In this document: positions 1-9,052 of the stretch, piece by piece
How positions within the stretch are numbered: position 1 is the first letter of the stretch
Layout of the letters: each line of letters starts with the position of its first letter
NCBI GenBank assembly: GCA_026390815.1
Contig: JAPLFH010000040.1
Span: 1-64,000 of the forward strand
Direction of reading: 5' to 3'
DNA length: 64,000 bases
From: Ignavibacteriales bacterium
GTDB lineage: Bacteria > Bacteroidota > Ignavibacteria > Ignavibacteriales > SURF-24
The notes under the pieces: model-generated
Seen by the model: only the letters and a program-made list of their open reading frames with translations
Told to the model about the DNA's origin: nothing
Databases searched by the model: none
Translations under genes and position numbers: made by a program

Positions 1-1
1 A

Positions 2-340
2 ATAACATTTATAAGCAAGGATGGAAAGCTGAAAATTAAATTAGATGATAAGAATGAAAAGTTGATGGATCAGCAAGAAAAGGAAGTAACAGTAGGAATC
101 CGACCGGAAGATATATCCGATACAAAGACAGATAATAAAAATATGCAGCAGATAGAAGCAACGCTAGAAGTGGTAGAGCCGATGGGAAATGAAATCTTCT
201 TATACTTTACTCTGGCAGATTCGCAAATAATAGCAAGAATACCGGCAAGAGAAAAACCAGATGTAGGGAAGAAGGTAAATTTATATCTGAACTTAGACAA
301 GCTTCATTTCTTTGATAAAACTCTGGAAACTAAAATTTAA
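2..340 (+). CDS. ABC transporter ATP-binding protein, C-terminal TOBE part (partial, runs off left edge)
   Basis: The frame is open from base 2, so the gene starts outside the window. What remains reads like the C-terminal TOBE region of a MalK/UgpC-type sugar ABC ATPase: the sequence VGIRPEDI is the typical entry to that domain, followed by VVEPMGNEIFLYF and a final strand ending LHFFDKTLE. This domain normally regulates or docks the ATPase dimer; the Walker motifs are not in the window. It ends 140 bases before the nickel permease and has no visible link to the hydrogenase genes. Family assignment is good; the substrate cannot be told. Confidence 0.8.
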   Translation: MTFISKDGKLKIKLDDKNEKLMDQQEKEVTVGIRPEDISDTKTDNKNMQQIEATLEVVEPMGNEIFLYFTLADSQIIARIPAREKPDVGKKVNLYLNLDKLHFFDKTLETKI

Positions 341-480
341 TTTATTTTATTCATTAACTATAACAAACATTTCCATTGAGTTATTACCTACATGGTTTCT
401 TCTAATTATTTCTGTTTTGTTTATTGATATATTTTTCTATTTTCGCATATCAAAAGATCACAATAAACATATATATAAAC

Positions 481-1149
481 ATGATTGCTATCATTTCTGG
501 TTTTGCAGCAGGTTTTTTGCATGTTCTTTCAGGTCCAGATCATTTGGCAGCTATTGCACCATTAGCAGCAGAAAAGAGGAAGTCAACCTGGAATATTGGT
601 TTACGCTGGGGATTGGGGCATACTTCCGGTGTATTTATTATTGGCGTGCTACTAATTATTTTTCGCGATCTTATTCCATTTTATATTTTCTCTTCTTTTA
701 GCGAAAAATTGGTAGGCATCATTTTAATTGGGATTGGTTTATGGGGATTACAAAAAGTATTTACCAATAAAATACATGTTCATGAACATGAACATAATGG
801 AATTACTCACAAGCATTTCCATTCTCATACACACACTGCAAATAATGATAAGCCTTCTACTCACTTTCATACTCATACTGCGCTTGCAGTTGGTTTATTG
901 CATGGGTTAGCCGGAAGCTCTCACATTTTTGGTGTTTTACCAGCTCTTGCATTTTCCAACAAGGTACAATCAATAGAATATTTAATTTCATTTGGAATGG
1001 GAACAATTTTAGCTATGATGGCATTTTCTCAGCTTATTGGCATATCATCAAATTATTTTGTTAATAAACAAATAAATTTCTATAAAGGATTAATGTTCGG
1101 ATTTAGTATTGTTGCAATTGGAGTTGGAATTGTCTGGATATTTATTTAA
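481..1149 (+). CDS. NicO/RcnA-like nickel (cobalt) permease with histidine-rich loop
   Basis: A membrane protein of 222 residues if started at ATG 481; an in-frame TTG at 424 would add 19 residues, and neither start has a clear ribosome site. Two internal repeats are visible: HVLSGPDHLAAIAP near the N-terminus and HGLAGSSHIFGVLPALA in the second half, the paired His/Asp helices of the NicO family. Between them lies a cytoplasmic or periplasmic loop very rich in His (runs such as HVHEHEHN and HSHTHT), a metal-binding feature of Ni/Co transporters. It sits 26 bases upstream of hypA, so it most likely supplies nickel for the [NiFe] hydrogenase. An efflux role, as in RcnA, cannot be excluded from sequence, but the context favours uptake. 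Confidence 0.8.
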   Translation: MIAIISGFAAGFLHVLSGPDHLAAIAPLAAEKRKSTWNIGLRWGLGHTSGVFIIGVLLIIFRDLIPFYIFSSFSEKLVGIILIGIGLWGLQKVFTNKIHVHEHEHNGITHKHFHSHTHTANNDKPSTHFHTHTALAVGLLHGLAGSSHIFGVLPALAFSNKVQSIEYLISFGMGTILAMMAFSQLIGISSNYFVNKQINFYKGLMFGFSIVAIGVGIVWIFI

Positions 1150-1175
1150 AAAGCAGGATCTTCAAAAAAATAATT

Positions 1176-1520
1176 ATGCACGAATCAAGTATAGCACAAA
1201 AAATTATTGAGATCGTAAAAGAAAATTTAGATTTACAGGATATAAATAAATTAAGTTCTATAAAAGTTAAAATTGGAAAATTGAGCAACATCTTTCCAAA
1301 CGCACTATTATCAGCTTTTAATTCTATAATTGATAACACTCCTTTTTATAAGACTAAACTCGATATCGAGATTTCTCCAATTGTTTTGAAATGCGGTAAT
1401 TGTGACTTTGTTTTTTCAGATGAAGATTTCATTTTCAATTGTAAAAAATGCGGTAGCAATAATTTATCCGTTATTACCGGCGATGAACTTGAATTAAGTG
1501 AATTAATTTTAAATTCTTAA
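1176..1520 (+). CDS. hypA: Hydrogenase nickel insertion protein HypA
   Basis: 114 residues, normal length for HypA. It begins with the obligatory MHE nickel-binding N-terminus (MHESSIAQ). It carries the zinc site as two CxxC pairs, CGNC and CKKC, in the C-terminal half. HypA delivers nickel to the hydrogenase large subunit together with HypB, whose gene starts 12 bases downstream. It follows the nickel permease and heads the hyp run. Confidence 0.96.
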   Translation: MHESSIAQKIIEIVKENLDLQDINKLSSIKVKIGKLSNIFPNALLSAFNSIIDNTPFYKTKLDIEISPIVLKCGNCDFVFSDEDFIFNCKKCGSNNLSVITGDELELSELILNS

Positions 1521-1532
1521 TTGTGGTGAAAA

Positions 1533-2183
1533 ATGACGGTTATTAAAATTGAGCGGAAAATTTTAGAAAAGAATGATGCAATTGCCGGAGATTTAAAAAA
1601 ATATTTTAATGATAGGAATATTTTTGTAATAAATCTGTTAAGCTCACCCGGATCCGGCAAAACAAGCATTATCGAGAGAACGATCATTAATAGTAGATAT
1701 GATTTTAATATTGCTGTAATAGTGGGAGACGTTCAGACGGATAATGATGCAAAGCGGGTTGCCGAACTAAAAACTCCTGTTGTACAAATAATAACAAACG
1801 GGGCATGTCATCTGGAAGCTAATTTAATCCGCGATGCTGTTAATAATTTAAAGCAAAAAATTGATTTATTGTTCATCGAAAATGTTGGAAATCTTGTATG
1901 TCCGGCTGGTTTCAATTTGGGTGAGGACATAAAAGTAATTGTTGCCAGTACAACTGAAGGGGATGACAAACCGCTTAAATATCCGGTTGCGTATAGAAAT
2001 TCAGAAGCGCTAATTATCAATAAAATTGATCTATGTCCCCACCTTAATAGCAATGTAGACATTTTAAGAAAAAATGCTCTTTTAATAAATCCTAAGCTAA
2101 AAGTTTTCGAAACTTCTTGCACAACCGACGAAGGTATTACCAAATGGATCGATTGGTTAAAATTGAATCTTAAAAAAAAATGA
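1533..2183 (+). CDS. hypB: Hydrogenase nickel incorporation GTPase HypB
   Basis: 216-residue SIMIBI GTPase. The P-loop SSPGSGKTSI, the base-recognition motif NKID, and the metal site of the G domain (Cys-His in NGACHLEA, Cys in NLVCPAGF) are all present. It lacks both the N-terminal CxxCGC nickel site and a poly-His stretch found in some HypBs, so storage of nickel may fall on other proteins such as the His-rich permease. Its GTPase cycle drives nickel transfer with HypA. The stop overlaps the hypF start (ATGA), indicating translational coupling. Confidence 0.96.
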   Translation: MTVIKIERKILEKNDAIAGDLKKYFNDRNIFVINLLSSPGSGKTSIIERTIINSRYDFNIAVIVGDVQTDNDAKRVAELKTPVVQIITNGACHLEANLIRDAVNNLKQKIDLLFIENVGNLVCPAGFNLGEDIKVIVASTTEGDDKPLKYPVAYRNSEALIINKIDLCPHLNSNVDILRKNALLINPKLKVFETSCTTDEGITKWIDWLKLNLKKK

Positions 2184-4501
2184 AAAAAAGAATGCAAATA
2201 TCTATTCAAGGGATTGTACAAGGTGTTGGATTTCGTCCATTCATTTATAAACTTGCTTCCCAATTAAATATTAATGGATTTGTATTAAATTCTAATTCCG
2301 GAGTTTTTATTGAAATAGAAGGCGATTCAGTTTCTTTGCAAAATTTCCTTACAAGATTACATTCCGAAAGACCAGTTCATTGTGAAATAACTAATCTTGA
2401 ATTTTCCTATTTAGACATTTACGGTTATAAAAACTTTGAAATAAAAGAAAGTTATTGTGCAGGAAATGATTTAACATTAATCCTGCCCGATATTGCAACC
2501 TGCAAAGATTGTCTAAATGAATTGTATGATCCATCAAACCGTCGTTATCTCTATCCATTTATCAATTGTACTAACTGTGGTCCTCGTCTTTCGATTATAC
2601 ATAGTTTACCATACGATAGACCAAATACTTCTATGAAATTATTTAAGATGTGTGATAAGTGTAAAGAAGAATATGAAAATCCTGATAACCGAAGATTTCA
2701 TGCTCAACCGATTTCTTGCTACGATTGCGGTCCTACTCTTTCGCTCTTTAACTCTGCCAGTGCTTCCCTTTGTAATAATTTGGAAGTAATAAAAAAAGCA
2801 GTTCAGCTCATCAAAGAAGGAAATATTGTTGCTATAAAAGGGATTGGCGGTTTTCATCTTGTGGTTGATGCGACTAACGAAAAAGCAATACTAAGATTAC
2901 GGCAAAGAAAATCCAGGGAAGAAAAACCGTTTGCTTTGATGTTCTCCAACTTGAATCAGGTAAAACAAGCATGTGCTGTGGATGAATTGGAAGAAAAAAT
3001 ACTATGTTCTGTGCAATCACCCATTGTTCTTTTAAAAAAGAAGATGAACTTTTTGATTGCAAAATCTGCTGCTCCTTCAAATCCGTACCTTGGCGCGATG
3101 CTACCGTATTCCCCGCTTCACCATCTTTTAATGCATGAACTGAGGACACCGATTGTTGCTACCAGCGGAAATCTATCAGAAGAACCAATTTGTTATGACG
3201 AGATTGAAGCTCTTAATAGACTACACGGAATTGCCGATTTTTTTCTTGTTCATAATAGACCGATTGTTCGACCCTTGGATGATTCTATCATTAAAATTGT
3301 AATGAATAGACCAATGCTGTTACGCCGTGCTCGTGGGTTTGCGCCGCTTCCTATTATAAAACAAATAAACAATAGTATTCTTTCAGATAAGTATGGCAAC
3401 CTGGTTGCTCTCGGAGCACATCAAAAAAACACTATATCATTTATTAAAAATGGTAACATTTTTGTAAGCCAGCACATTGGAGATCTTTCTACATTAGAGG
3501 CGAACTTAAATTTTGAAAATGTGTATAACGATTATAAAAATCTTTATAAGATTGATAATGAAAATGTTGTTTGTGATCTGCATCCGGATTATACAGCCAC
3601 AAAATTTGCTAAAACAAATTTCCAAAATCATATTTCAGTTCAACATCATATTGCTCATCTTGCGTCTTGTAAATTAGAAAATCAAGTTGAAGGCTCCGCA
3701 CTCGGTGTTGCCTGGGATGGAACCGGTCTCGGTTTAGATGGAACAATTTGGGGAGGCGAATTTTTTCTTTGTGATGAAAACAGCTTTAAGCATTTAGCTC
3801 AGTTCAGAAGGTTTAAACTTCCGGGCGGTGATAAAGCAATCAAAGATATTAGGCGTTCTACAATAGGAATTTTATTTGAGTGTTATGGAGACCAACTTAA
3901 ATCTTTTGAAAAGATTGCAGGAATTAGATATTCAAATAAAGAGCTTAAATTATTCTTTAACATTTTGCAAAAAAATATTAACTGCTTTACTACATCCAGT
4001 GTGGGAAGATTATTTGATGCAATATCATATCTGTTAGGCATCGTAGAAAAATCTTCGTTTGAAGGGCAGGCAGCTATGATGTTAGAATATGCGGCTGATC
4101 CTTGTGAAAGCTCTTCATATCCATTTAATTTTATAGCGGATGAAGAGATTATTGATTGGGAACCAATGCTCGATAAAATTCTGGAAGATATCCGAGTAAA
4201 AAAATCGCCCGGTACCATTTCTGGCAAATTCCATAATACACTTGTTGAAATTATCCTCTATATGGCAAATTATTTCCGGCAAGAAAAAGTTATTTTAAGC
4301 GGTGGGTGTTTTCAAAATGTATTATTGCTCGAAAAGACAATTAAAAAACTGCAAGCGGAAAAAATTAAAGTCTACTGGCACCAGCTTGTTCCAACTAACG
4401 ATGGCGGAATATCATTCGGGCAAATCGCCTATGTTTTAAGTAAATCTAAAAAAGAAATCAACAAACAGGGAAATCAAAATGTGTTTAGCAATTCCAGGTA
4501 A
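2180..4501 (+). CDS. hypF: Carbamoyltransferase HypF
   Basis: 773 residues, full length. Domain order: acylphosphatase-like N-terminus (GIVQGVGFRPFIYKLA), two zinc-finger units (CKDC, CTNCGPR, CDKC, CYDCGP at about 105-185), a YrdC-like nucleotide domain (from about 200; KGIGGFHL), and a Kae1-like carbamoyltransferase domain (HPDYTATKF, QHHIAHLASC). HypF makes thiocarbamate on HypE from carbamoyl phosphate and ATP, the source of the cyanide ligands of the active-site iron. Its 3' end overlaps hypC by 23 bases. Confidence 0.97.
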   Translation: MKKRMQISIQGIVQGVGFRPFIYKLASQLNINGFVLNSNSGVFIEIEGDSVSLQNFLTRLHSERPVHCEITNLEFSYLDIYGYKNFEIKESYCAGNDLTLILPDIATCKDCLNELYDPSNRRYLYPFINCTNCGPRLSIIHSLPYDRPNTSMKLFKMCDKCKEEYENPDNRRFHAQPISCYDCGPTLSLFNSASASLCNNLEVIKKAVQLIKEGNIVAIKGIGGFHLVVDATNEKAILRLRQRKSREEKPFALMFSNLNQVKQACAVDELEEKILCSVQSPIVLLKKKMNFLIAKSAAPSNPYLGAMLPYSPLHHLLMHELRTPIVATSGNLSEEPICYDEIEALNRLHGIADFFLVHNRPIVRPLDDSIIKIVMNRPMLLRRARGFAPLPIIKQINNSILSDKYGNLVALGAHQKNTISFIKNGNIFVSQHIGDLSTLEANLNFENVYNDYKNLYKIDNENVVCDLHPDYTATKFAKTNFQNHISVQHHIAHLASCKLENQVEGSALGVAWDGTGLGLDGTIWGGEFFLCDENSFKHLAQFRRFKLPGGDKAIKDIRRSTIGILFECYGDQLKSFEKIAGIRYSNKELKLFFNILQKNINCFTTSSVGRLFDAISYLLGIVEKSSFEGQAAMMLEYAADPCESSSYPFNFIADEEIIDWEPMLDKILEDIRVKKSPGTISGKFHNTLVEIILYMANYFRQEKVILSGGCFQNVLLLEKTIKKLQAEKIKVYWHQLVPTNDGGISFGQIAYVLSKSKKEINKQGNQNVFSNSR

Positions 4502-4730
4502 AATAATTTCAATCGATGATACACAAGAATCGCCACGAATGGCAAAAGTAAATTTTGGCGGAGTTATTAAATCTGTTTGTATTGATTGGTTACCCGATGC
4601 AAAATTGGGAGAATATGTAATGGTGCACGTTGGTTTTGCTATTTCAAAAGTTGATGAAAAAGAAGCAGAAGAAAATCTAAATTTAATAGTTGAAATGGAA
4701 GAAGAGTTAAAGAAAAGAATTGAAAAATAG
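4479..4730 (+). CDS. hypC: Hydrogenase assembly chaperone HypC
   Basis: 83 residues with the invariant N-terminus MCLAIPGKI, whose Cys2 binds the Fe(CN)2CO unit with HypD and docks on the large-subunit precursor. The body is an OB-like fold (VNFGGVIKSVCIDWLPDAKLG). It is nested in the hypF 3' end and is followed 72 bases later by hypD. A single HypC is seen, matching a single hydrogenase large subunit in the window. Confidence 0.96.
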   Translation: MCLAIPGKIISIDDTQESPRMAKVNFGGVIKSVCIDWLPDAKLGEYVMVHVGFAISKVDEKEAEENLNLIVEMEEELKKRIEK

Positions 4731-4802
4731 AATTAAGAATGAAAGGGAACAGAAGAGTTAAATATATTTCAAATGCTCAAAAATTTTAATTTATAAACTA
4801 CT

Positions 4803-5894
4803 ATGCGTTTTATTGATGAGTATAGAGACAGTAAGATCATCAGAGTTTTAGCTGAAAAAATTAAATCTATTTCTAAAAACAGTTGGTCGATTATGGAGGT
4901 ATGCGGAGGTCAAACTCATACAATTTTAAAGTATGGGCTGGAAGAGTTACTTCCTGATAAAATATCGTTGATTCATGGTCCTGGATGTCCGGTATGTGTT
5001 ACATCAGTGGAAGTAATTGATAAGGCACTTTATTTGGTTTCTAATTTCGATGTTATTCTTGCTTCTTATGGAGACATGCTTAGAGTTCCGGGTTCTAATA
5101 ATGATTTACTAAAAGTTAAAGCTTCCGGTGGTGATGTTCGAATAGTATATTCTCCCATAGATGCATTAAAAATTGCTGAAGCCGAAAAAGAGAAAGCGGT
5201 TGTGTTTTTTGCTGTTGGATTTGAAACAACTGCACCAGCTACTGCCCACGCAATTAAACTGGCAGAAAAAAAAGGAATACATAATTTTTTTACACTCTGT
5301 GCCCATGTTCTTATTCCACCGGCTATTGAAGCTATTCTTTCTTCAGATTCTGTAAAAGTAAATGGATTGATTGCGCCCGGACATGTTTGCAGTATCATAG
5401 GGTATAATTGTTTTGAACCGATTTCATTAAAGTATAAAATCCCTATAGTAATAACCGGCTTTGAGCCAATAGATATAATTCAAGGAATCTTACTCAATAT
5501 AATTCAATTAGAATCCGGACGGCACACGGTTGAAAATCAATATTCGCGTACAGTTAGGAAGGAAGGAAATCTGTATGCGAAAAAAATAATGGATGAAGTT
5601 TTTGAGATTATTGATAGAGATTGGCGTGGGATAGGAATTATTAAAGACAGCGGTTTAAAATTAAAACAAGACTATTCTGATTATGATGCGGAAATTGTAT
5701 TTAATTTGAATGTGGTTCCTTCGAATCAAAAATCTAATTGCATTGCCGGAGAAATCCTTCGTGGAATTAAGAAACCAATTGAGTGTGCTGAATTTGGAAA
5801 AGCTTGTTCACCCTCTTCACCAGTTGGTGCACCAATGGTTTCTTCGGAAGGTGCATGCGCAGCTTTTTTCAAATACAAACGTCAGCCAATTTAG
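4803..5894 (+). CDS. hypD: Hydrogenase Fe-ligand assembly protein HypD
   Basis: 363 residues. Conserved motifs are visible: MEVCGGQTHTILKYG, IHGPGCPVCVT, the GFETTAPAT helix, and the C-terminal cluster-binding region with spaced cysteines (CIAGEILRG, CAEFGKACSPSSPVGAP, SEGACAA) for the [4Fe-4S] cluster. HypD with HypC assembles the Fe(CN)2CO group. A 72-base gap separates it from hypC, and 109 bases with no recognised feature separate it from hypE. Confidence 0.97.
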   Translation: MRFIDEYRDSKIIRVLAEKIKSISKNSWSIMEVCGGQTHTILKYGLEELLPDKISLIHGPGCPVCVTSVEVIDKALYLVSNFDVILASYGDMLRVPGSNNDLLKVKASGGDVRIVYSPIDALKIAEAEKEKAVVFFAVGFETTAPATAHAIKLAEKKGIHNFFTLCAHVLIPPAIEAILSSDSVKVNGLIAPGHVCSIIGYNCFEPISLKYKIPIVITGFEPIDIIQGILLNIIQLESGRHTVENQYSRTVRKEGNLYAKKIMDEVFEIIDRDWRGIGIIKDSGLKLKQDYSDYDAEIVFNLNVVPSNQKSNCIAGEILRGIKKPIECAEFGKACSPSSPVGAPMVSSEGACAAFFKYKRQPI

Positions 5895-6003
5895 TTGCAA
5901 TGTTTTTACAGAACATAATTTATTTTATTATCCATTTCAAGTTCGGCATTTGATATTAAAATTAACGTATAACTTTAGTTGGCTTTTTTCTCGGGAATAT
6001 TAA

Positions 6004-7065
6004 ATGAAAAAAAAAGAAACACCAGACTTTGCTATGCAATGTCCAATTCCTATTTCAAAGACTGATAAAATTTTACTTGCACACGGAAGCGGTGGCTTAT
6101 TAACCCATCAGCTTATTCAAAAAGTTTTTTTACCGGCTTTTCAATCTGAATTACTAAATGTTCAGCACGATGGAGCAATATTTACAATTGATAATCAAAG
6201 ATTGGCTTTTACAACTGATAGTTACGTTGTCCAACCAATTTTTTTTCCGGGTGGTGATATTGGAAAATTAGCTGTGAATGGAACTGTAAACGATCTTTCT
6301 GTGTGCGGAGCAAAACCGCTTTATATTTCCACCAGCTTCATTATTGAAGAGGGTTTTCCAATGGAAGATTTGTATAAGATTGTAAAGTCAATAAAGGCTG
6401 CTGCTCAAGCATCCAATGTTGAGATTGTTACTGGTGATACGAAAGTGGTTGAACATGGCAAAGGAGATAAAATTTTTATTAACACTTCCGGAATTGGTAA
6501 AGTCTATGATGGGATCGAAATTTCTCCCGGGAGAGTTTGTAAAGGCGATGTTATTATTCTAAGTGGTTCGATAGCGGATCATGGGATAGCCATTCTTGCA
6601 GCCAGGGAAGAACTTGGATTTGAAACAACAATTGAAAGCGATACGGCTTCTTTAAATGAATTAGTCGAGAACATTCTTATTTGTTCGAAAGACGTTCATA
6701 TGATGCGGGATCCAACTCGGGGAGGCTTATCAAGTGCATTAAACGAAATAGCTGAAGCATCTCAATTGGGAATTGAAATAGATGAGAACAAAATTCCAAT
6801 AAAGGAAGAAGTTAAGGGCGCGTGCGAATTATTAGGTTTTGATCCGTTATATATTGCCAATGAAGGAAAACTCCTTGTCTTTGTTCCTAAGAAAGATGCT
6901 GAAAATGTTCTGAGAGTAATGCGCTTGCAAAGACTTGGTAAAGATGCTGTAATTATTGGCGGCATGGTTGAAGATCATCCTGGTGTTGTAGTTATGAAAA
7001 CCTTAATTGGAAGTAAGAGGATTGTTGATATGCTTTCCGATGACCAACTGCCCAGGATTTGTTGA
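6004..7065 (+). CDS. hypE: Carbamoyl dehydratase HypE
   Basis: 353 residues of the PurM/AIRS-like ATPase fold. The N-terminal LLAHGSGGLLTHQLI and the TGDTKVVEHGKGDKIFIN nucleotide-binding region are conserved. The protein ends in the diagnostic PRIC tail, whose C-terminal Cys353 receives the carbamoyl group from HypF and becomes thiocyanate. It is the last gene of the + strand nickel/hyp run and faces the minus-strand hydrogenase operon, ending 51 bases from the sensor kinase gene. Confidence 0.97.
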   Translation: MKKKETPDFAMQCPIPISKTDKILLAHGSGGLLTHQLIQKVFLPAFQSELLNVQHDGAIFTIDNQRLAFTTDSYVVQPIFFPGGDIGKLAVNGTVNDLSVCGAKPLYISTSFIIEEGFPMEDLYKIVKSIKAAAQASNVEIVTGDTKVVEHGKGDKIFINTSGIGKVYDGIEISPGRVCKGDVIILSGSIADHGIAILAAREELGFETTIESDTASLNELVENILICSKDVHMMRDPTRGGLSSALNEIAEASQLGIEIDENKIPIKEEVKGACELLGFDPLYIANEGKLLVFVPKKDAENVLRVMRLQRLGKDAVIIGGMVEDHPGVVVMKTLIGSKRIVDMLSDDQLPRIC

Positions 7066-7116
7066 TATCATTTTTATGCTGTGCAGGTATTAAAATGCAA
7101 TTAGCCCGAAAAATTT

Positions 7117-8511
7117 TTATTCAAAAAGGTAATGTTTGTGCACATCTTTATATTCGGGTTCTTCTTCCTCTTCATTTGAAAACAAGGGTAGTTCTATCTT
7201 AAAAGTACTGCCTTTGCCAACTATACTTGTTACACTAATTGTCCCATCATTCTTCTTAATAATTTCCTTTACAAGGTTCAATCCAAGACCCGTACCAATC
7301 TGCTCCATCTGTTTTGCTTCTTTTGTTCTGTAGAATTCATCGAAGATATGCTCTAAATCTTTTTCTTCAATTCCAATGCCCGTATCCGAAATAGAAAACC
7401 CAAACGAATGTTTCTTCATAAATGGCTCAACATTTACAGCACCACCACAGGGTGTATATCGAATAGCATTACTTAATAAATTATCTAAAACTTTCTCCAT
7501 TCCTACTTTATCAATCTCCACTTCTTTTAATTTACCTGATGAAATAACAAAAAGTTTTATTCCTTTTGCTAAAGCAGAAGATTGTTGTTGTATTACTAAT
7601 TGCCACATCCATTCTTCCATGTTAACTTTTTCTAAGACAGGTTTTTCGGTTAAAAGATTATATTGTGTTATCATTATCATTTCTTTAACCATTCCCAAAA
7701 CTTGATCAGATCTTCTTTCCGCTCTTTGTACTAAATCAAATACTTCCGGTTTAAGATCGTTTTTATACAAATCTTTTACAACTTCCAGTGTGCTTTTGAT
7801 AGCAGTTAAAGGGGCTTTAATTTCGTGAGCAGCAAATCTGAATGTTTTACTTCTCTGTTCGATAGATTTTTCAAGAAGATCATTTTTCTCATCGATAATT
7901 TTTTTAAGGCTCCGGTATCTAAGCATAAAATTGTTAATAATGTAGATGCCAGAAAAGTTAATTATATAAAATGCGGATAAGGATACAATAAGCATAGAAA
8001 GAGGAACTGAAACTGACAGAAGTGTGTATTGAGCTACTACATTAAAATATTCGAGAATGGACCAGATGGTAAACAGTAAAGCAGCAAAAGTAGCATTAAT
8101 ATAAGGTAGAACTGTCCCCGGGAATAATATCCCCGATAAAATTACATGAACGAGATATAAGAAAAAAAATGGATTATCCACTCCTCCAGAATAATGAATA
8201 AGAAATGAGATTAATATCAAATCCAAAAATATTTGAACTTCAGCAAAAGCTAATTCAAGAATTGCATTTTTTTGCGGTAGATGTTTCCATAGAAAGAAGT
8301 ATATCAAATTTAATACAACCAATATTGAAGCAACGAATAGCATTTCTGTGTATGCTATTTTAAAGTGAAACATTCCTTGACTAATAGGTACAGAAGCCAA
8401 AACCCCGAATACTGCAATCCATCTTAAGTTAACATACCAGCCAATACGTGTTCTAAGATCCTCCACGGTATAAAATGGTAAGGAAATATTTATTGAAAAC
8501 GTAGTGAACAT
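7117..8511 (-). CDS. RegB/PrrB-like membrane sensor histidine kinase
   Basis: 464 residues: about six membrane segments (to roughly residue 195), a short coiled linker, HisKA with His229 in FAAHEIKAPLTAIKS, and HATPase with N box DNLLSNAIRYTP and G boxes DTGIGIEE and GTGLGLNLVKEI. Between helices three and four is GGVDNPF (residues 109-115), matching the GGxxNPF quinone-sensing heptad of RegB/PrrB kinases. No redox-active Cys is seen near the H box. It lies 10 bases behind the maturation protease, so it is probably the last gene of the hydrogenase operon. No partner response regulator is adjacent. A redox or quinone-pool sensing role is inferred. Confidence 0.85.
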   Translation of the reverse strand: MFTTFSINISLPFYTVEDLRTRIGWYVNLRWIAVFGVLASVPISQGMFHFKIAYTEMLFVASILVVLNLIYFFLWKHLPQKNAILELAFAEVQIFLDLILISFLIHYSGGVDNPFFFLYLVHVILSGILFPGTVLPYINATFAALLFTIWSILEYFNVVAQYTLLSVSVPLSMLIVSLSAFYIINFSGIYIINNFMLRYRSLKKIIDEKNDLLEKSIEQRSKTFRFAAHEIKAPLTAIKSTLEVVKDLYKNDLKPEVFDLVQRAERRSDQVLGMVKEMIMITQYNLLTEKPVLEKVNMEEWMWQLVIQQQSSALAKGIKLFVISSGKLKEVEIDKVGMEKVLDNLLSNAIRYTPCGGAVNVEPFMKKHSFGFSISDTGIGIEEKDLEHIFDEFYRTKEAKQMEQIGTGLGLNLVKEIIKKNDGTISVTSIVGKGSTFKIELPLFSNEEEEEPEYKDVHKHYLFE

Positions 8512-8521
8512 ATTTAGTTGA

Positions 8522-8995
8522 TTAGGTTACAAAATTATTAAAGAATAATTCAATTTTCTTTTGGACAACATTGGTTGTTTCTTTGTCAAATTGTAAAGTG
8601 CCTGGTTGAATTCCAATATATAAAAATTTTAACTCCTGTAAGATGCCCAGGTATTCCTCTATCATTTTTATTGAGAATGTATGCGTACTAATACTCAGAG
8701 AATCAATTTTGTCCGCTGGTAATAATATTATTTCACCTGTTTCTCCACCCCAATTAATGGCATCAATAAAAACTATTACTTTTGCATTCAAATTTAATAT
8801 TTGCTGCAGATAATTTTCTGGGTTAGTACCAGCTTCTATAAAATGAGCTTTACTAAATTGAGAGATTAATTGAAGTTTATCAATGAAGATTAATCCAGCT
8901 ATATCATCACCTCTGGATGGATTGCCTAGCCCAACAAAAACGATCTCCTGAGGATTAAAATCAGATAGAATTTCCGAAAGTTCTTTTAGGTTCAC
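8522..8995 (-). CDS. HycI-type hydrogenase maturation endopeptidase
   Basis: 157 residues of the HybD/HycI protease family. Nickel-sensing acidic and His residues appear in GLGNPSRGDDIAG, FIDAINWGGETGEI and the STHTFSIKMIEEYL segment, the last resembling HycI (group 4) rather than HyaD. It removes the C-terminal peptide of the large subunit after nickel insertion. The large subunit at 15623-16813 has a 35-residue tail after DPCYCCTER, a plausible substrate. The gene lies in the same minus-strand run. Confidence 0.93.
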   Translation of the reverse strand: MNLKELSEILSDFNPQEIVFVGLGNPSRGDDIAGLIFIDKLQLISQFSKAHFIEAGTNPENYLQQILNLNAKVIVFIDAINWGGETGEIILLPADKIDSLSISTHTFSIKMIEEYLGILQELKFLYIGIQPGTLQFDKETTNVVQKKIELFFNNFVT

Positions 8996-9052
8996 TTCAA
9001 ACCGTGTTTAAATTGAATGGTGACTGAAAAAATGCTCCTTTAAACTTTCTAA

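Noticed and set aside
62-340. Complete 92-residue protein starting at base 62
   Set aside because: The frame is open from base 2 and reads as the C-terminal TOBE part of an ABC ATPase, so it is a truncated gene and not a small one.
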